A DNA stretch of 64,000 nucleotides from Gigaspora rosea (GCA_003550325.1 QKWP01000006.1:444661-508660); one strand, 5' to 3'; positions 12,461-24,600 are shown, numbered from the stretch's first letter. Numbers and translations: made by a program. The notes: a model not told the origin generated them from the letters alone.

Positions 12461-12965
12461 TTGGTCATGCTTTTGGTCATGCTTTTGGTTATGCTTTTGG
12501 TCATGCTTTTGGTCATCGTTTGGTGGTACTTTACATTGTAGTTTGGTGGTGTTTTGGTTATAGTTTGCTTTTGGTCGTCATTTGTTGGTGCTTTTTGTTG
12601 TCGTTTGTTGGTGCTTTTGATCGTTATTTGGTGGTGCTTTTGATCATTTTTTGGTGGTGCTTTTGATCATGCTTTGATCATCATTTGGTGGTGCTTTTGG
12701 TTATCAGTTTGTGGTACTTTTGGTTGTCATTTGATGGTGCTTTTGGTTGTCATTGGTGGCCCTTTTTGTTATTGTTGGTAGTGCTTTTGTCATTGTTTGG
12801 TAGTGCTTTTAGTTGTCGTTTGGTAGTGCTTTACGTTGTTAGGTAGTGCTTTTGGTTGTAGTTTGGTGGTACTTTGATTATTGTTTGTTAGTGCTTTTGG
12901 TTGTTATTTGGTAGTACTTTAATTGTTGCTTGTTTTTTTAATTGTTGTTGGCGCTTTTAGCCATT
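12461..12965 (+). repeat. Degenerate minisatellite GGTGGTGCTTTTGGTCATCGTTT
   Basis: More than 20 imperfect copies of a 20-24-bp unit, preceded by a few perfect 12-bp copies of ATGCTTTTGGTC. Period and substitutions vary, giving no stable reading frame. Confidence 0.85.
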
Positions 12966-13293
12966 ATTTGCTATACACTTGTAGTGTTTTTTTTTTGGAT
13001 TTTGTCTTGGCATGTTTTTGTTAATTTTTTTATTTTTTATATTTGCTACTTAGTATTTTTTTTAATAAAAAATTGGTTTTAATAATACAGTATATAATAA
13101 AAAAAAAAAAGACTTCAAAAATTTTGAATTTTAATATTTGAACCAATTATATTTGGGTAGTACAGGATAAAAACTTATATTCCCGAGTATAGAATAAAAG
13201 CCTCTACACCAGGTATAGGTTAAAAATGCCAAACTGGGGTAGATGTAATGATCACTGGTATCACATGATATAAAATAACATACATATGTATAT

Positions 13294-14351
13294 TGTGAGG
13301 TTTCAATTTGCAGGGGTTTTCTATATAATCACTAATTACCCCTGTACTCAACTAAAACTCTACTTAAGTACTGGTCAAGACTTCTAAACCTTGAACTGGT
13401 AGGCGGAAAGAGGTGTGGAATGACTTGGTCCGGGTCTCAAGGTTCGGAGAGTCTTGTTACAGCAGAGTTGGAATTAAGATAAGTATATGGAATTTAATAC
13501 GTCCTATTGTTCTTGTTTTTGGTTATCTTATTCTTTTACTAATCTTTGGGGTCTTCTTTCTTGTAGCTTATGGTATTCTACTGCTAGATTCTAATCACTG
13601 CTTCTCGTAATGATGGTCACGGGGAGTCACCAGAATCAGTGATACAGAGGCTTGATTTCAGAAATCGACAGTCGGTCGATAATGCGGGTCACAGGGTTGT
13701 TATTGTTCAATATAAGAGGTAATCATGCGGTAATCAAGACTTGATTTATTATAAATACGATAAATTGGATACTGATTCTCTTTTTACTTTCCAGGTCCGA
13801 TTAATAACGATTTGGGGATTTTATTGAAAGTCACGGGGACAAGAAGATTTCGGCGATAAAAGATTGTAAAGAACGATAATTTCAGTTGAGTGGTATAAAA
13901 TAAGTATACGTTTTTATTTATAAAAAAAAATGTTACAAAGGGAAATAAGCAGTTCTATAGCTTACGCTTCTACTCTAATTTTGAAGGTTACTATCTGGGA
14001 CTAACTAGAACTATTCGAAAACTGTTTTGACTGAGTGAACTAAAACTGAACTGAACTATCCTTCCCTTCAGTGGACTTACGGCCCTTATATACTTTTTTG
14101 TTATAGACTAAAAATTGATTTGATGGATTCAATCGAGTCTATGGACTCTTTCGACTCTATCGAGTCTTTCGACTCCATTGCGTCTTTCGACTCTATTGAG
14201 TTCATTGAGTTACGGCCTTACTATAAATAGTAACGCTACAATATAATATTTAAAAATAGAAAATATACATATATATAGAAATAAAAAAATAAAAATAGAC
14301 ATCGAGCACAGCCTCAACTTCCGAGTACATAAGTCAGATTTGCCCTTGACA
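13294..14351 (-). repeat. 3' LTR (left copy)
   Basis: 1058 bp, nearly identical by eye to 19,535-20,592. Contains a run of TCGACTCTATCGAGTCTTTC motifs at about 14,130-14,210. The ORF at 13,413-13,610 lies inside the LTR and is not a gene. Confidence 0.88.
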
Positions 14352-14366
14352 ACTCTCCCACTCTTA
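14352..14366 (-). other. Polypurine tract
   Basis: On the minus strand AAGAGTGGGAGAGT abuts the 3' LTR, the expected place for the plus-strand primer of reverse transcription. Confidence 0.7.
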
Positions 14367-16913
14367 TTTTCAAGTTCCACGAGAAAAAGGGAGAATTGAA
14401 GTTTGCGTACTTCTTTAAGCTAAGGCACCGACGACCTAGACTGGATTGAGCTTAATATCGGATTTCGGTCTTGTAAATATGTTTCTTTACTCTTCCCCAG
14501 TTTATCTTTTTCAACACCAATTCCGTTTGGATTGCAATATCCAACCTTATGGATATTGTAGTAGATACACTTTGACATTCCTCTGGGGCTTCTCTTAAGT
14601 CTTATTCAGCAGGTAATGCGGACATTTCCTTTCTTCTTTCCATCCCTATTTTTCGTTTTCATTTCTTTCTTTACTAATTGATTTTGTTTTCTTCTTTTCT
14701 TTTTGTTTGACTTCATTTCTTCTTTGTCTTTGACTCCAGTAGGTTTACTCGTGTCCCATACTTCGTGATAAATTCGAATTCTACTTTCTTGGATTTTCTT
14801 TAAGGGGTACTTGTTAGACTCTTTGCTAAGAAAAAAAGAAAAAATAGAAAAAAAAAATATATGCATTTCTTCGAATTGGACCCCACGACTCGCCCAATTC
14901 TATCCTGACCAACTGCACTCTACCGTCAGATCTGCTTTTATGTTTTTGCAGTAGGCCGTTTTAAGGTTCAGGATCCATGCATTGATTTGCCAATTTTATA
15001 TAGCAATTAGGAGTTCCAAGGGCAAACTCAAGCCACTCTCAGTACAAATTCTTATTGCAAGATTCTCAAGATCATGAAAACTCTAGGTCCAGTTGTATGT
15101 ACTTCATTGCTTGTAATGGAGGGTCTCAAATTTATAAATTTTATCTAAATCGTCTTGCAAAAAGTTCCTCCATATAGGTTCAATGCTCCAATCCTTGTAA
15201 AGGTTTTTATATAAAGAACTTAATTGATGATCCAGATAAGATCAGCAGTATTACTATATTGGGACAATAGTAAATTTTGGGGATAAGTACAATATAAATT
15301 TTTATTATATGCTTGAATCTAAGAATCGTACAATGAAAAGTATTTTTTTTATTAAGTTAATAGCCAAAGTCAAATAATTAAAAGTTGTAGAGCTCACTGA
15401 GATGCATATAATGTGATTATATTATTCAAATTGGCCTTGTGTAGGTTAAATTAATACTAAAAAACGATTGGCTAACTATATAAATTTTTATAAAAATTTT
15501 ATATAGTCAGCCAATCGTTTTTTAGTGATAACTTAACCTACACTAGGCCAATTTGAATAATATAATCACATTATATGCATCTCAGTGAGCTCTACAACTT
15601 TCAATTATTTGACTTTGGCTATTAACTTCATAAAAAAAATACTTTTCATTGTATGATTCTCAGATTCCAGTATATAGTAAATTTCATAGGAATTTGCCCC
15701 AAATTCTAATATAGAAATTCTGCAGATCATATCCGAATTAGTAATTAACCTTATTCCAAGTTCCTGGATCTTATTTCGGATTCAGGGTAAAAAACTTTTT
15801 CTTTTTTTTCAATTCCTGTTGACTTGGAACATCTTCTAGATAATTTCAAATACTTCTTAGAGAACTTTTGAGAAATAATATCCTACAAGTCTTTGGCAGA
15901 AGGTTGATTAAGCTTCTTATATCGTAGTAGGTAGGTAATTTTTTTATATTTATGATAATCCAGGATCTCGGAATTTTGGTTTTGAGGATAAGTACAATGG
16001 GTCACGTTTTCAGAGGATCCACTAATGGTAGGTTCCAGTTGTCCTTGTTCTCCAAAATAACGAAAAAAAATCTACAGAGTCTTGGGTAAAAGATCAATCA
16101 GGCTTCTTGTATCATAGATTGTAGCAGGTAGGTAATGGTTTGATCTTTGTTGTAATTCATGACCTCAAATTTCTTGATTTGTCGTAGACATTTCTGCATT
16201 TTTAGTAGTTTTTGTCTTTTTTCGCTCTTGGATGATATCCTTTCGACGTTGAGATATAATTTTCAAAATTTATTATTATTATTTTTTTTTTGTTAGTCCA
16301 CGGGTTCGAGTTCGATTCAATTTGGGGTACTTTTAGGATCATTTCGGAAACCCCTCAAGAACATCTTTAGCGGAACGATTCTGAAGGTCTTAAACGAAAG
16401 ATCGATAGGACTTCGGTATACTACCTGCGAGAGAGAAGATTGATAGGTAAGCCATGAGAATTCTTGGTAACTTTGGGCGCAGCGTTGGGTAGCTAATTGT
16501 GCAACTTAGGTAGGAATTTCGGTGAAGATTGTAGGGGCTTTTGGTGTAACTTTTGAAACCTCAAAAATTAGGGTGATTAGGGCCCCTCAACTTGACCTAA
16601 CCCATCCCGATCAACCATGCTCTATCATCAGGTCTGTTTTTCAAATTTTTTCTTGTAGATATTTCTTGGTCAATTCGTAGTAAGGTTTCAGCTTGTTTTG
16701 TATTTTTTTGCAAACTTTTCAGATTGTTCCGGCCCATTTATTTTTTCCGTTTACTCCAAGTTTACTGCTTAAAATGGGGTTGCATTTATCAGTTCATGAT
16801 CGATTTAGAGTAATTGGATTGGAGTTGGAGTTTCCTGTTACGATTCTTAAAGATAAAGTGTTTCGTGATGATTAATCGATTTCTTTAACATCAGATAATC
16901 TATCGAATGGAAT
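14367..16913 (-). other. Non-coding internal part of the LTR element
   Basis: No ORF of note. The 86-codon Lys-rich frame at 14,606-14,866 is probably chance. Two diverged copies of a segment occur at about 14,876-14,945 and 16,580-16,645 (CTCTA(C/T)C(G/A)TCAG(A/G)TCTG). A foldback is nested at 15,229-15,745. Confidence 0.5.
15229..15745. mobile_element. Nested foldback element
   Basis: An inverted repeat with arms of about 250 bp around a centre near 15,493. The inner arms are almost perfect (AAAAAACGATTGGCTAACTA and complement) and the outer 80 bp is more diverged. It inserted into the LTR element or was carried by it. Confidence 0.8.
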
Positions 16914-18221
16914 CTATTCAATCGCTTTTTCATATTTCCAGACTCTAAGTTGGAATTCTTTCATACAACCATTAATATCTTTATTTCTACTCATCCATCT
17001 TGCTGTCACATCTAGGTCGCATAATAGATACCATACTGGTTGTGTTTTATCTTCATTACAAGGTGCACGCTTTCTATATTCATAGTAATATCTAATTTCT
17101 CTTATTGCAATATCATGACCTATTTTAGCAGATTTTCTATGGTAGATAGATGTATCATAGTTATCTTTTTCAACTTTAGTCTTCTTACTATGCCCAAGAT
17201 TATTTATTCTGCGAACACAATTTATTACCGCTAATCTTTGATTATATACTGATACAGTAGGTTTATTTTCTAAATTGCTCTTTTTTACTATTAGCATATA
17301 TAGAAGTAGCAGTAGAGTAATCCCGGTGCTAAATAATGTGTATCTGAAGGTAACTAGCTTGTCAGCTCTTTTTCTTTTTTGTTTATTTGGTGTCTTGGTT
17401 TTCCAATTGTTTTTAGTTTTAGCTTTTCCAAGATGCTTGGGCCCTATATATCCTTTTGTTTTTGATCTATCATTATCTCTCTTTATACTATCCTGATAAC
17501 CATTACGTGTTCGACTAGCTCTGTATATCTTCATTGGTATCTGATACTTAGTAGATGCCCGATGTTCATCTTGTTTAACTCTAATTCCATTTAGCAGATA
17601 ATTGTTTTGACTTATTTGAGCTTTTTCAGCTTTATCAATGTATTCAATCCTCTCACCAGATTTGAATTCGACTTCTATAATGCTGGTTACAAAATTTTCA
17701 CAATCATTTAGGCCCAACCAGTCCTCGGGGATCTTGTCGTTGCAAGGATACCATGTTTCAGCATCATTGTCAGCATTTTTAGGCTCTTCAAGGTAGCTGC
17801 TAATATGGTTCGGGGTTATCTTCTCATAACCGGATTCATTGTCCAATTTGGGAGCTTCTATATTCGTTTTAATTTCTATACCATCTTGATATCCAGGATC
17901 GACTTTAAAGGTTCCTCCCATCTCCTGTGGTTTTTGAAAATTAGTAAATGTCTTGTGATAGTCGCTTTTAACTTCAATTTTATCAACATAGTTAATTTCT
18001 GCAGGTTTTCGGTCTAGAACTTTCGCTTTGATCTTAATTTTGTTCTTATATTTATTTTCTTGGGCTTTAATTCCCTTGTCGTGACAGGCAAAAGGTGTAT
18101 AAGGTTTGTCAGTTTGTTTTACCTCAAAAACTTTTTGATAATAAATGGGTGTCTTATGATTGTCTCCTTTGGATTCAATCCCATTGGCATGATTCAATTC
18201 AGCAGATTTTTGACAGCCCAC
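16914..18221 (-). CDS. 435-codon ORF of degenerate Sel1-like repeats with one membrane segment
   Basis: An unbroken minus-strand frame inside the LTR element. The N-terminal part contains repeated blocks resembling Sel1-like units (YQKSAEMxHANGI...): QKSAELNHANGI at the start, YYQKVFE, and near the C-terminus VEKDNYDTSIYHRKSAKIGH followed by YYYEY and a final WYLL. The alternating Ala/Gly/Leu spacing that makes a working Sel1 solenoid is mostly lost. Residues about 300-320 form one hydrophobic segment (TLFSTGITLLLLLYMLIV). Known Sel1-like repeats mediate protein contacts and are very numerous in Rhizophagus, often fused to kinases; none of the kinase part is seen. I infer capture of a host Sel1-type gene by the retrotransposon, followed by decay. 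Whether the protein is made is unknown. Confidence 0.55.
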   Translation of the reverse strand: MGCQKSAELNHANGIESKGDNHKTPIYYQKVFEVKQTDKPYTPFACHDKGIKAQENKYKNKIKIKAKVLDRKPAEINYVDKIEVKSDYHKTFTNFQKPQEMGGTFKVDPGYQDGIEIKTNIEAPKLDNESGYEKITPNHISSYLEEPKNADNDAETWYPCNDKIPEDWLGLNDCENFVTSIIEVEFKSGERIEYIDKAEKAQISQNNYLLNGIRVKQDEHRASTKYQIPMKIYRASRTRNGYQDSIKRDNDRSKTKGYIGPKHLGKAKTKNNWKTKTPNKQKRKRADKLVTFRYTLFSTGITLLLLLYMLIVKKSNLENKPTVSVYNQRLAVINCVRRINNLGHSKKTKVEKDNYDTSIYHRKSAKIGHDIAIREIRYYYEYRKRAPCNEDKTQPVWYLLCDLDVTARWMSRNKDINGCMKEFQLRVWKYEKAIE

Positions 18222-18685
18222 TGGAGCATTCCTTTTAACTTTTATATCTCTGGTGTTCTATATGCTTCCTTTGAATGCTTTGGCATTATTCGAATTAGCA
18301 GATAGCCTCTTGAGTTTGTTCGTTTGCTGTAAGTTATCTTTCGCTAATATGGCACTTCATGTTTACCTAGTTTAACCCTATTAACTTCATCAACTATTGA
18401 AGCATCTGTGACACTACTATCATTTGGATGACAGTATTTTGCCTTAGGTGTTCCATTGGTAGCACTCCTTTCTGTTAACTTTTGATATGATACAAATGCC
18501 TTATGTTTATTTTAAGTGTTTTTAGAGCTATATTGGCTATACCATCCAAGTTTACTCTGTTTATCAAGCTTAGGTTGGTTTTTAAAGTTTGTATCTGGTA
18601 CTTGATCTAATTTCTAATTATATATACTTGAACTAATATTACTATTCTTTTTAGCTCTACTCTTATTTTCGCAGCAAAGTCTAAT
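18222..18685 (-). pseudogene. Broken upstream continuation of the Sel1-like sequence
   Basis: Between the two ORFs, minus-strand translation keeps giving Sel1-like pieces (KHKAFVSYQKLTE, similar to DEHKAFIYYQKSAE) but with several stops and frame changes. The original captured segment was therefore longer than the surviving ORF. Confidence 0.5.
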
Positions 18686-19006
18686 TTATGCTTGTGCTTT
18701 GAAGTAACCTTCAATATTTTCTTCCTTTGCAGATCTTTGATACCAATCGGATGCCTTAGGTCTGTTCTTCTTGACTCTAACAACCTTATTCTTATCCATT
18801 TTAACAACAGTCTCCTTTTTTTGCCTTTCATCAAGGACAAATTTCTGTACTTTTGTATAATAAGCATCGCGATCTTCAGTAGTAAGCTTATTGTATTGGG
18901 ATTTTATAGATAAAACCTCAGGGGTGGATGATAAGCATTTTGGGCTTTTATTTTCAGGAATAATGGTAGAAGCTATATCAGCTTTATACACATTCTGCAA
19001 ATTCAT
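18686..19006 (-). CDS. Gag-linked ORF ending in a Sel1-like motif
   Basis: 106 codons in the same frame as the zinc-knuckle ORF and only two sense codons after its stop. Hydrophilic and Lys/Glu-rich. Close to the C-terminus it reads DWYQRSAKEENIEGYFKAQA, like the first half of a Sel1 unit, so it may be where captured host sequence joins the gag-like protein. Either one ancestral ORF was interrupted by a single stop, or the stop is read through as in some gag-pol arrangements. The first is simpler. Confidence 0.4.
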   Translation of the reverse strand: MNLQNVYKADIASTIIPENKSPKCLSSTPEVLSIKSQYNKLTTEDRDAYYTKVQKFVLDERQKKETVVKMDKNKVVRVKKNRPKASDWYQRSAKEENIEGYFKAQA

Positions 19007-19012
19007 TGTTTT

Positions 19013-19432
19013 TTAACTTGGATGAATTTGGAAGGATTGTCTACTTCGTGTTTTTGGAGCTAAAGGCACCCTAATATACGATGGTAAGTAGACTACTGGC
19101 ACAGCTTCTTCATTTTTACTATCTATAATGTCCTCTAATATTTCTAGTACCAATTCAAAGGCTTGAAGAAGTTGTGAGTCATCGATGTAATCGTTTCCAA
19201 AGATTTCGTTTATAACCTTTTGGAATTTGGTAAGTTGGTCATCTGTCATAGTTGCAGATAAAATAGCCCACTGTTTTTCTAGCTTCTTCACCTCAGGACA
19301 TTTACCAACTATATGCCCTTTTGTTTTACAGGATATGCACCATACTTCTTTTCGAATGTTTCTGCAGGCTATTTCTCTTCGGGGTCCCCATATCTTGCCA
19401 AGCTTTGTAATTGGGTTTCTTCTTCTTTGCAA
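19013..19432 (-). CDS. Gag-like protein with CCHC zinc knuckle
   Basis: 139 codons, the first ORF after the 5' LTR. Residues 32-45 form CISCKTKGHIVGKC, a C-x2-C-x4-H-x4-C zinc knuckle as in retroviral and retrotransposon nucleocapsids, preceded by a basic region (MQRRRNP...GPRREIACRN). The rest is helical and acidic (ELVLEILEDI). The size is short for a full gag, and no capsid region is recognised upstream. Its position right behind the primer-binding site fits an RNA-binding gag role. The stop at 19,013-19,015 is followed in frame by the next ORF. The alternative is a captured host zinc-knuckle gene. Confidence 0.6.
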   Translation of the reverse strand: MQRRRNPITKLGKIWGPRREIACRNIRKEVWCISCKTKGHIVGKCPEVKKLEKQWAILSATMTDDQLTKFQKVINEIFGNDYIDDSQLLQAFELVLEILEDIIDSKNEEAVPVVYLPSYIRVPLAPKTRSRQSFQIHPS

Positions 19433-19514
19433 TAATTATTTCTTCCTATATTCAGGCTTGTTTAGATGAATTTGTTCAAAACTCTTAGTTTAATTCAGGT
19501 ATGTTAAAAAGTTC

Positions 19515-19532
19515 ATCTCATAGTCACCACCA
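19515..19532 (-). other. Candidate primer-binding site
   Basis: On the minus strand TGGTGGTGACTATGAG begins two bases after the 5' LTR. TGG at this spacing is the usual pairing site for a tRNA 3' CCA end. I cannot name the tRNA. Confidence 0.55.
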
Positions 19533-19534
19533 AT

Positions 19535-20592
19535 TGTGAGGTTTCGATTTGCAGGGGTTTTCTATATAATCACTAATTACCTCTGTACTCAACTAAAACA
19601 CTACTTAAGTACTAGTCAAGACTTCTAAACCTTGAACTGGTAGGCAGAAAGAGGCGTGGAAAGACTTGGTCCGGGTCTCAAGGTTCAGAGAGTCTTGTTA
19701 CGGCAGAGTTGGAATTAAGATAAGTATATGGAATTTAATACGTCCTATTGTTCTTGTTTTTAGTTATCTTATTCTTTTACTAATCTTCGGGGTCTTCTTT
19801 CTTGTAGCTTATGGTATTCTACTGCTGGATTCTAATCGCTGCTTCTCATAATGATGATCATGGGGAGTCACCGGAATCGGGGATACAGAGGCTCAATTTC
19901 AGAGATCGATGGTTAGTCTATAATGCAGGTCACGGGGTCGTTATTGTTCGATATAAAGGTAATCACGGCAGTGATCAAGACTTGATTTATTATAAATACG
20001 ATAAATTGGGTACTAATTCTCTTTCTACTTTCCAGATTCGATTAATAACGATTTGGGGATTTTATTGAAAGTCACGGGGACAAGAAGATTTTGGAGATGA
20101 AAGATTGTAAAGAACGATAATTTCAGTTGGGCGGTATAAATAAGTATACATTTTTATTTATAAAAAGAAAATGTTATAAAGGGAAATAAGCAGTTCTATA
20201 GCTAACACTTCTACTCTAATTTCGAAGGTTACTATCTGGAACTAACTAGAACTATCCGAAAACTGTTCTGACTGAGTGAACTAAAACTGAACTAAACTAT
20301 AATTCCCTTTAGTGGACTTACGGCCCTTATATACTTTTTTGTTACAGACTAAAAATCGATTCGATGGATTCAATCGAGTCTATGGACTCTTTCGACTCTA
20401 TCGAGTCTTTCGACTCTATTGCGTCTTTCGACTCCATTGAGTCCATCAAGTCACACCCTTACTATAAATGGTAACGCTACAATGTAATATTTAAAAATAG
20501 AAAATATACATATATATAGAAATAAAAAAATAAAAATAGACATCGAGCACAGCCTCAACTTCCGGGTACATAAGTCAGATTTGCCCTTCACA
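19535..20592 (-). repeat. 5' LTR (right copy)
   Basis: 1058 bp, partner of 13,294-14,351. Promoter function for the element would lie here. The ORFs at 19,666-20,068 fall inside it and are not genes. Confidence 0.88.
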
Positions 20593-21690
20593 ATATGCAC
20601 AAAAATTTTAATTTAATATTAACCATTATTGCTTTGATTTTATATATGTATATATTACTTCATTTCTAGATGATTGTAAATACCAAAAATCATTCTCAAA
20701 GAACTGGCTTTATTGGCTTTAACTATTTTATCAGCTATGTGCAACTATATATAAACTTATATAAATCACTTAATTATGAGTATAACGGCTTGTGTTGCTT
20801 CACTTACACTCAGCAATACCTACAGAGTTTACTTTGCTCACCATATAGTCACTTGCTATGGCTGTTGCCTCCACTCCACTCCTATTTCCTAAGCCAATCC
20901 TAACCCTAACCCTAACCATAACCATCTCAATTATATCAAAAATTAAAGAACACAAAACCCTAATGTATGGTATGACAAACAAGTCAAATACAATGCAAGA
21001 AAATACTAAACTAACAACAGTAACACATCAAAAAGCGTAACAATAGTGATCTATTCTAAATCTGAAAGAATTAATGCTGCACAAGCATGCAACTAAAAGC
21101 AAAAAAAAAAGAGAAATGAATGCTTAGCCTTAGCTGCACCAGCAACAAACCAGACAATACACAAGACGAAAATACCCCAGTAGCGCATTATCAACGAAAG
21201 AGGCTTTAAACTAACAATGCTAAAGACAAAAAACCCAGGTAATATGCCAAAAGAATATGGATGACACCAACAATAGAAAAAAGTGAATGATGCCAAACTA
21301 AATAACGAAAGAAGAATAATTAGCGACAAAAAGAAACACCTATCAAAGCCAAATAAAAAAACATGAAACTAAACTACCAACATCGAAAGAAAAAACTGTG
21401 TCACAGGAATCCAAATTAGATGGCACCAATGATGAAAAGGAAAGCACTGAACTGAAGACACCAATGACAAAAGGACTGGATGGCACCAACAACGAGAGAA
21501 GCACACAATAAAATGGATGATAATCTGAAACTAAAAAAATAACAAGAATAAATATTAGTACTGTACTAAAATAATAAAAAAAAAGCAATAAATAAAAAAA
21601 AATCGAATAACTTATCTTTATACCTGCTCTGTGTAACCAGTGATCATCACCGCCGGTTATTTAAAGTAAATATCTTAAAAAAATATATTT
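20593..21690. other. No gene seen
   Basis: AT-rich sequence with a run CCTAACCCTAACCCTAACC at about 20,898 that is too short to be a telomere. Short ORFs on both strands overlap each other and lack recognisable features. Confidence 0.5.
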
Positions 21691-21692
21691 AA

Positions 21693-24600
21693 AAAACTCC
21701 GGAATTTTTGTGTTGATAAATTAACAAATATGATTGGTCAATTTGCATATCAATATTTTCTATCGGGTCCCTCTTAATAAATGATCGGTAAAAATTTTAG
21801 CGTACAGTACGTACAGTACGTACAGTACTGTTCATATAGTACTGAACGTGGCACATCACCAGGGAGTACTGAATGAATTCTTTTATATTCTTACTAACTA
21901 GAGTAGGACTCACTATCTTATTATCTGTTATCAAAATTTTTGGTTAAAAATTAATATTGAAAAGAAGATTTTAACACTTAAGAATGAAGACAAATTAAAT
22001 AACAAAAAATTTATTATCGAAATTTAGCTATTTTTTAATTCCTCGAAATCTTTTTTTATTTGAATCTAAAAGAAGAAAAATATTAAGATTGTAAAAGTTA
22101 TTTAAAATAGAAATAAGCAATCTAAGTTATATATATTATTTATTTGTTATAGTAAATTTCTTTAATAAATAATATTAGATAAAATTTTGTTGTCCTTACA
22201 TTAAATCATAAATGAGTTGGAGTTTTAAATTAGTTTTGGAGATAAGAACTATAATATAAAATTAAATATACAGTAATAGAGGTTAAAAAACCTTAACTTT
22301 TTTTGTGTGGTATAAAAAGATAAATAGTGGCTCAAAATAAGTTTTTCTAAATATGTTGGATCAGATGCATTATTTTTTTTTGGTGAATTTGTTGGATTTG
22401 GAGCATTTATGTAACGTTTGTGGCTCAGATCGAATCTTACGTGCCAATTATTGTTAATGAAGTCACGAAAGTCGCAAAAGTCCAGTTAGTTCAATAATCC
22501 GATTAATCAATTAATTCAATTACCGGTAATTCAGTTAGTCAATTAATTCAATCAATCCGATTCATCTTATTTAGTGAATTAAGATTTAGTAACAGGTAAA
22601 CTTAGGGAATTAATTCAATTTATACCGCAGCATTGTAGAAACTATAAATACGATGTCTTTTGGCATCATTAATTAAGCATTTCTGGGAAAAATTCAGTCG
22701 AGTTCAACGTAGAAATGGTTCGCTCTATTAATTATCGCCGACAAGCCAAATTCGTATAAAGAATTAGTAGTTTACTCCCGTGATCCGTATTAAAGCCTCA
22801 TGACGTGATACAATCTAACGCCATAATTGCTCAGGCGTTGCCTACCACTATTAGAGCATAGATTAATTAGTTTTTAGTGTGTTGTTTAGGTAGTATTAAT
22901 ATTGTGACACTCGTGAAACTCATAAGTTTTCGATTTCGATCCAGCCCAGCTATTCTTAGTGGTTGGATTGTGCTCACTTTGTGATATATAAATAATGATT
23001 ACATTGAAATAGAGTAAGTGATTCAATGTGATTAATATAATCGGTCCATCCAGTCTATCCTGATCCAAAGTCCACCGATCTTTAGATTGGAACGTGGTCT
23101 AGGACCGAATAGGACAGGTTAAGGCTAGATAAGTTGGACCGTAAATTGTGATTTTCTAATTAAACTGTAGTCATCAAAAATTATACCTCTAAGAGAATAA
23201 GGTAACTGCACGATAACATAAAGTATAATCCCAATTTTACAGATAAAATGTGTTGAATTAAATTTTGTGCTCCGAAATTACAATATTTATGTGAGTTATA
23301 TCATTTGAAATAATTCATATTTCAATAACTACAAAAAACCCCCCCCAACATAAAATATTTCTGTTTTCAATTGTACAGTAACTTTTTATTTGATTTATTT
23401 GCTTATTCCTTGATTTTTTTTTTTTTTTTTTAGTGAATTATAGTGCCATTTGGAAACTAATTTTAAAGTGCAGCATTATGGTAGTCCGACCAATTTAAGC
23501 ATATAATTCAATATAATTTAGCATCACCAAGGTAAAAACTTCAGTATCATGATAGCGTAAAGTATTATCAAACTCGGTTTTCAATATACAAATCTATAAA
23601 ATTCGATTTATTCTATAATCGTTCTCCGACAACCTACTTTTTTGGTCATATTTTGAAATTTTTTGTATACATATTGATCTAAGGTGCTCTTAGACATCTC
23701 CTCAGTAGGTTAGCTGAACGATCCGATTAAAATTTAAGCCAAAAAAAAAAAAAACTGGAGCCACTACCAAATCCGAAATTGTTATTTGAACGAGAGTATT
23801 TATTTCACTCATTAACTCAATGCATTTTAAAGAAAAAAAAAAACAAGACAATAATCGTTAATAAATATGGATCCATACAGTATTATGTTTATCAGTCAGG
23901 GAATATGTCAGACCTGTTGATATATGAGTGTTAGTTTATAATATAAATTATAATAAAAACATCTAAACTTACTATAAACTTTAGCTGAGATCATTTTCAG
24001 CCTACATATTACCTTTTTTTCAAATTTTGGGATTAAGCATATCGAAAATAGTAGAATAAGGTTATTAAAAACACTTTGTTAAAATTTTGCAAATTTTGCA
24101 AATTTTCTTAATAAAATTTTTTTAAAAAATATTTGTAATTTTAAAACTGCAATTATGATGCCCAATACTCACATAAAAGTACCAAACAATAAAAATAAAG
24201 AAAAACAAAGAAAACGAAAAAATCCACACAATACTATTGAGAAGGAGAGATTCGTCATTGGGTTGGATCATCAGGTGTCATGTGTCCTTTCCCAAACATG
24301 ACTGCCATGACTAGTGTTGTTGGTCGAAGTCTATTTTCAAATGGCGAAAGACAAAACCTAAACGAAAAAAAAAAGATGAAAATCGTAACCTCTTGACGAA
24401 CGTCGAAATCCTAGCGAATTATCGAAGCCCTGACGAAATTTTAAACTTTAACGGAACCTCAAAATCCCTTAAACGCTGGCAAAACAGCTAAACAAAGTCA
24501 CTTACAGCTGAGTTATTCATATCATATGTTTATTTGTTTATACAAAATCAGCTATTAAAAAATAGGTTGAGCATAAACTATATGCTTAAGGTTTTAATAA

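Larger units (their letters stand above)
13294..20592 (-). mobile_element. LTR retrotransposon (minus strand) carrying Sel1-like sequence
   Basis: Two long direct repeats of equal length (1058 bp) begin TGTGAGGTTT and end CTT(G/C)ACA in plus orientation. Read on the minus strand they run TGT...ACA. The 5' LTR is therefore the right copy. Just inside it is a possible primer-binding site starting TGG two bases from the LTR, and just before the left copy is a purine tract. ATAT flanks both ends (13,290-13,293 and 20,593-20,596). The internal 5.2 kb holds a zinc-knuckle ORF and a degenerate Sel1-repeat ORF. I find no reverse transcriptase, integrase or protease motif, so it is a non-autonomous (LARD-like) element. 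The similarity of the LTRs suggests a fairly recent insertion. Confidence 0.88.

Noticed and set aside
13413..13610. Hydrophobic ORFs in the LTRs (also 19,666-20,068)
   Set aside because: They lie within LTR sequence and differ between the two copies only as neutral DNA would.
16308..16330. GGTTCGAGTTCGATTC as a tRNA B box
   Set aside because: No A box or cloverleaf could be built around it.
17040..18305. Plus-strand ORFs opposite the Sel1-like ORF
   Set aside because: Shadows: the minus frame is far longer and has recognisable repeats.
20896..20920. CCTAACCCTAACCCTAACC as telomere repeat
   Set aside because: Only about three copies, then degenerate; no array and flanking sequence continues on both sides.
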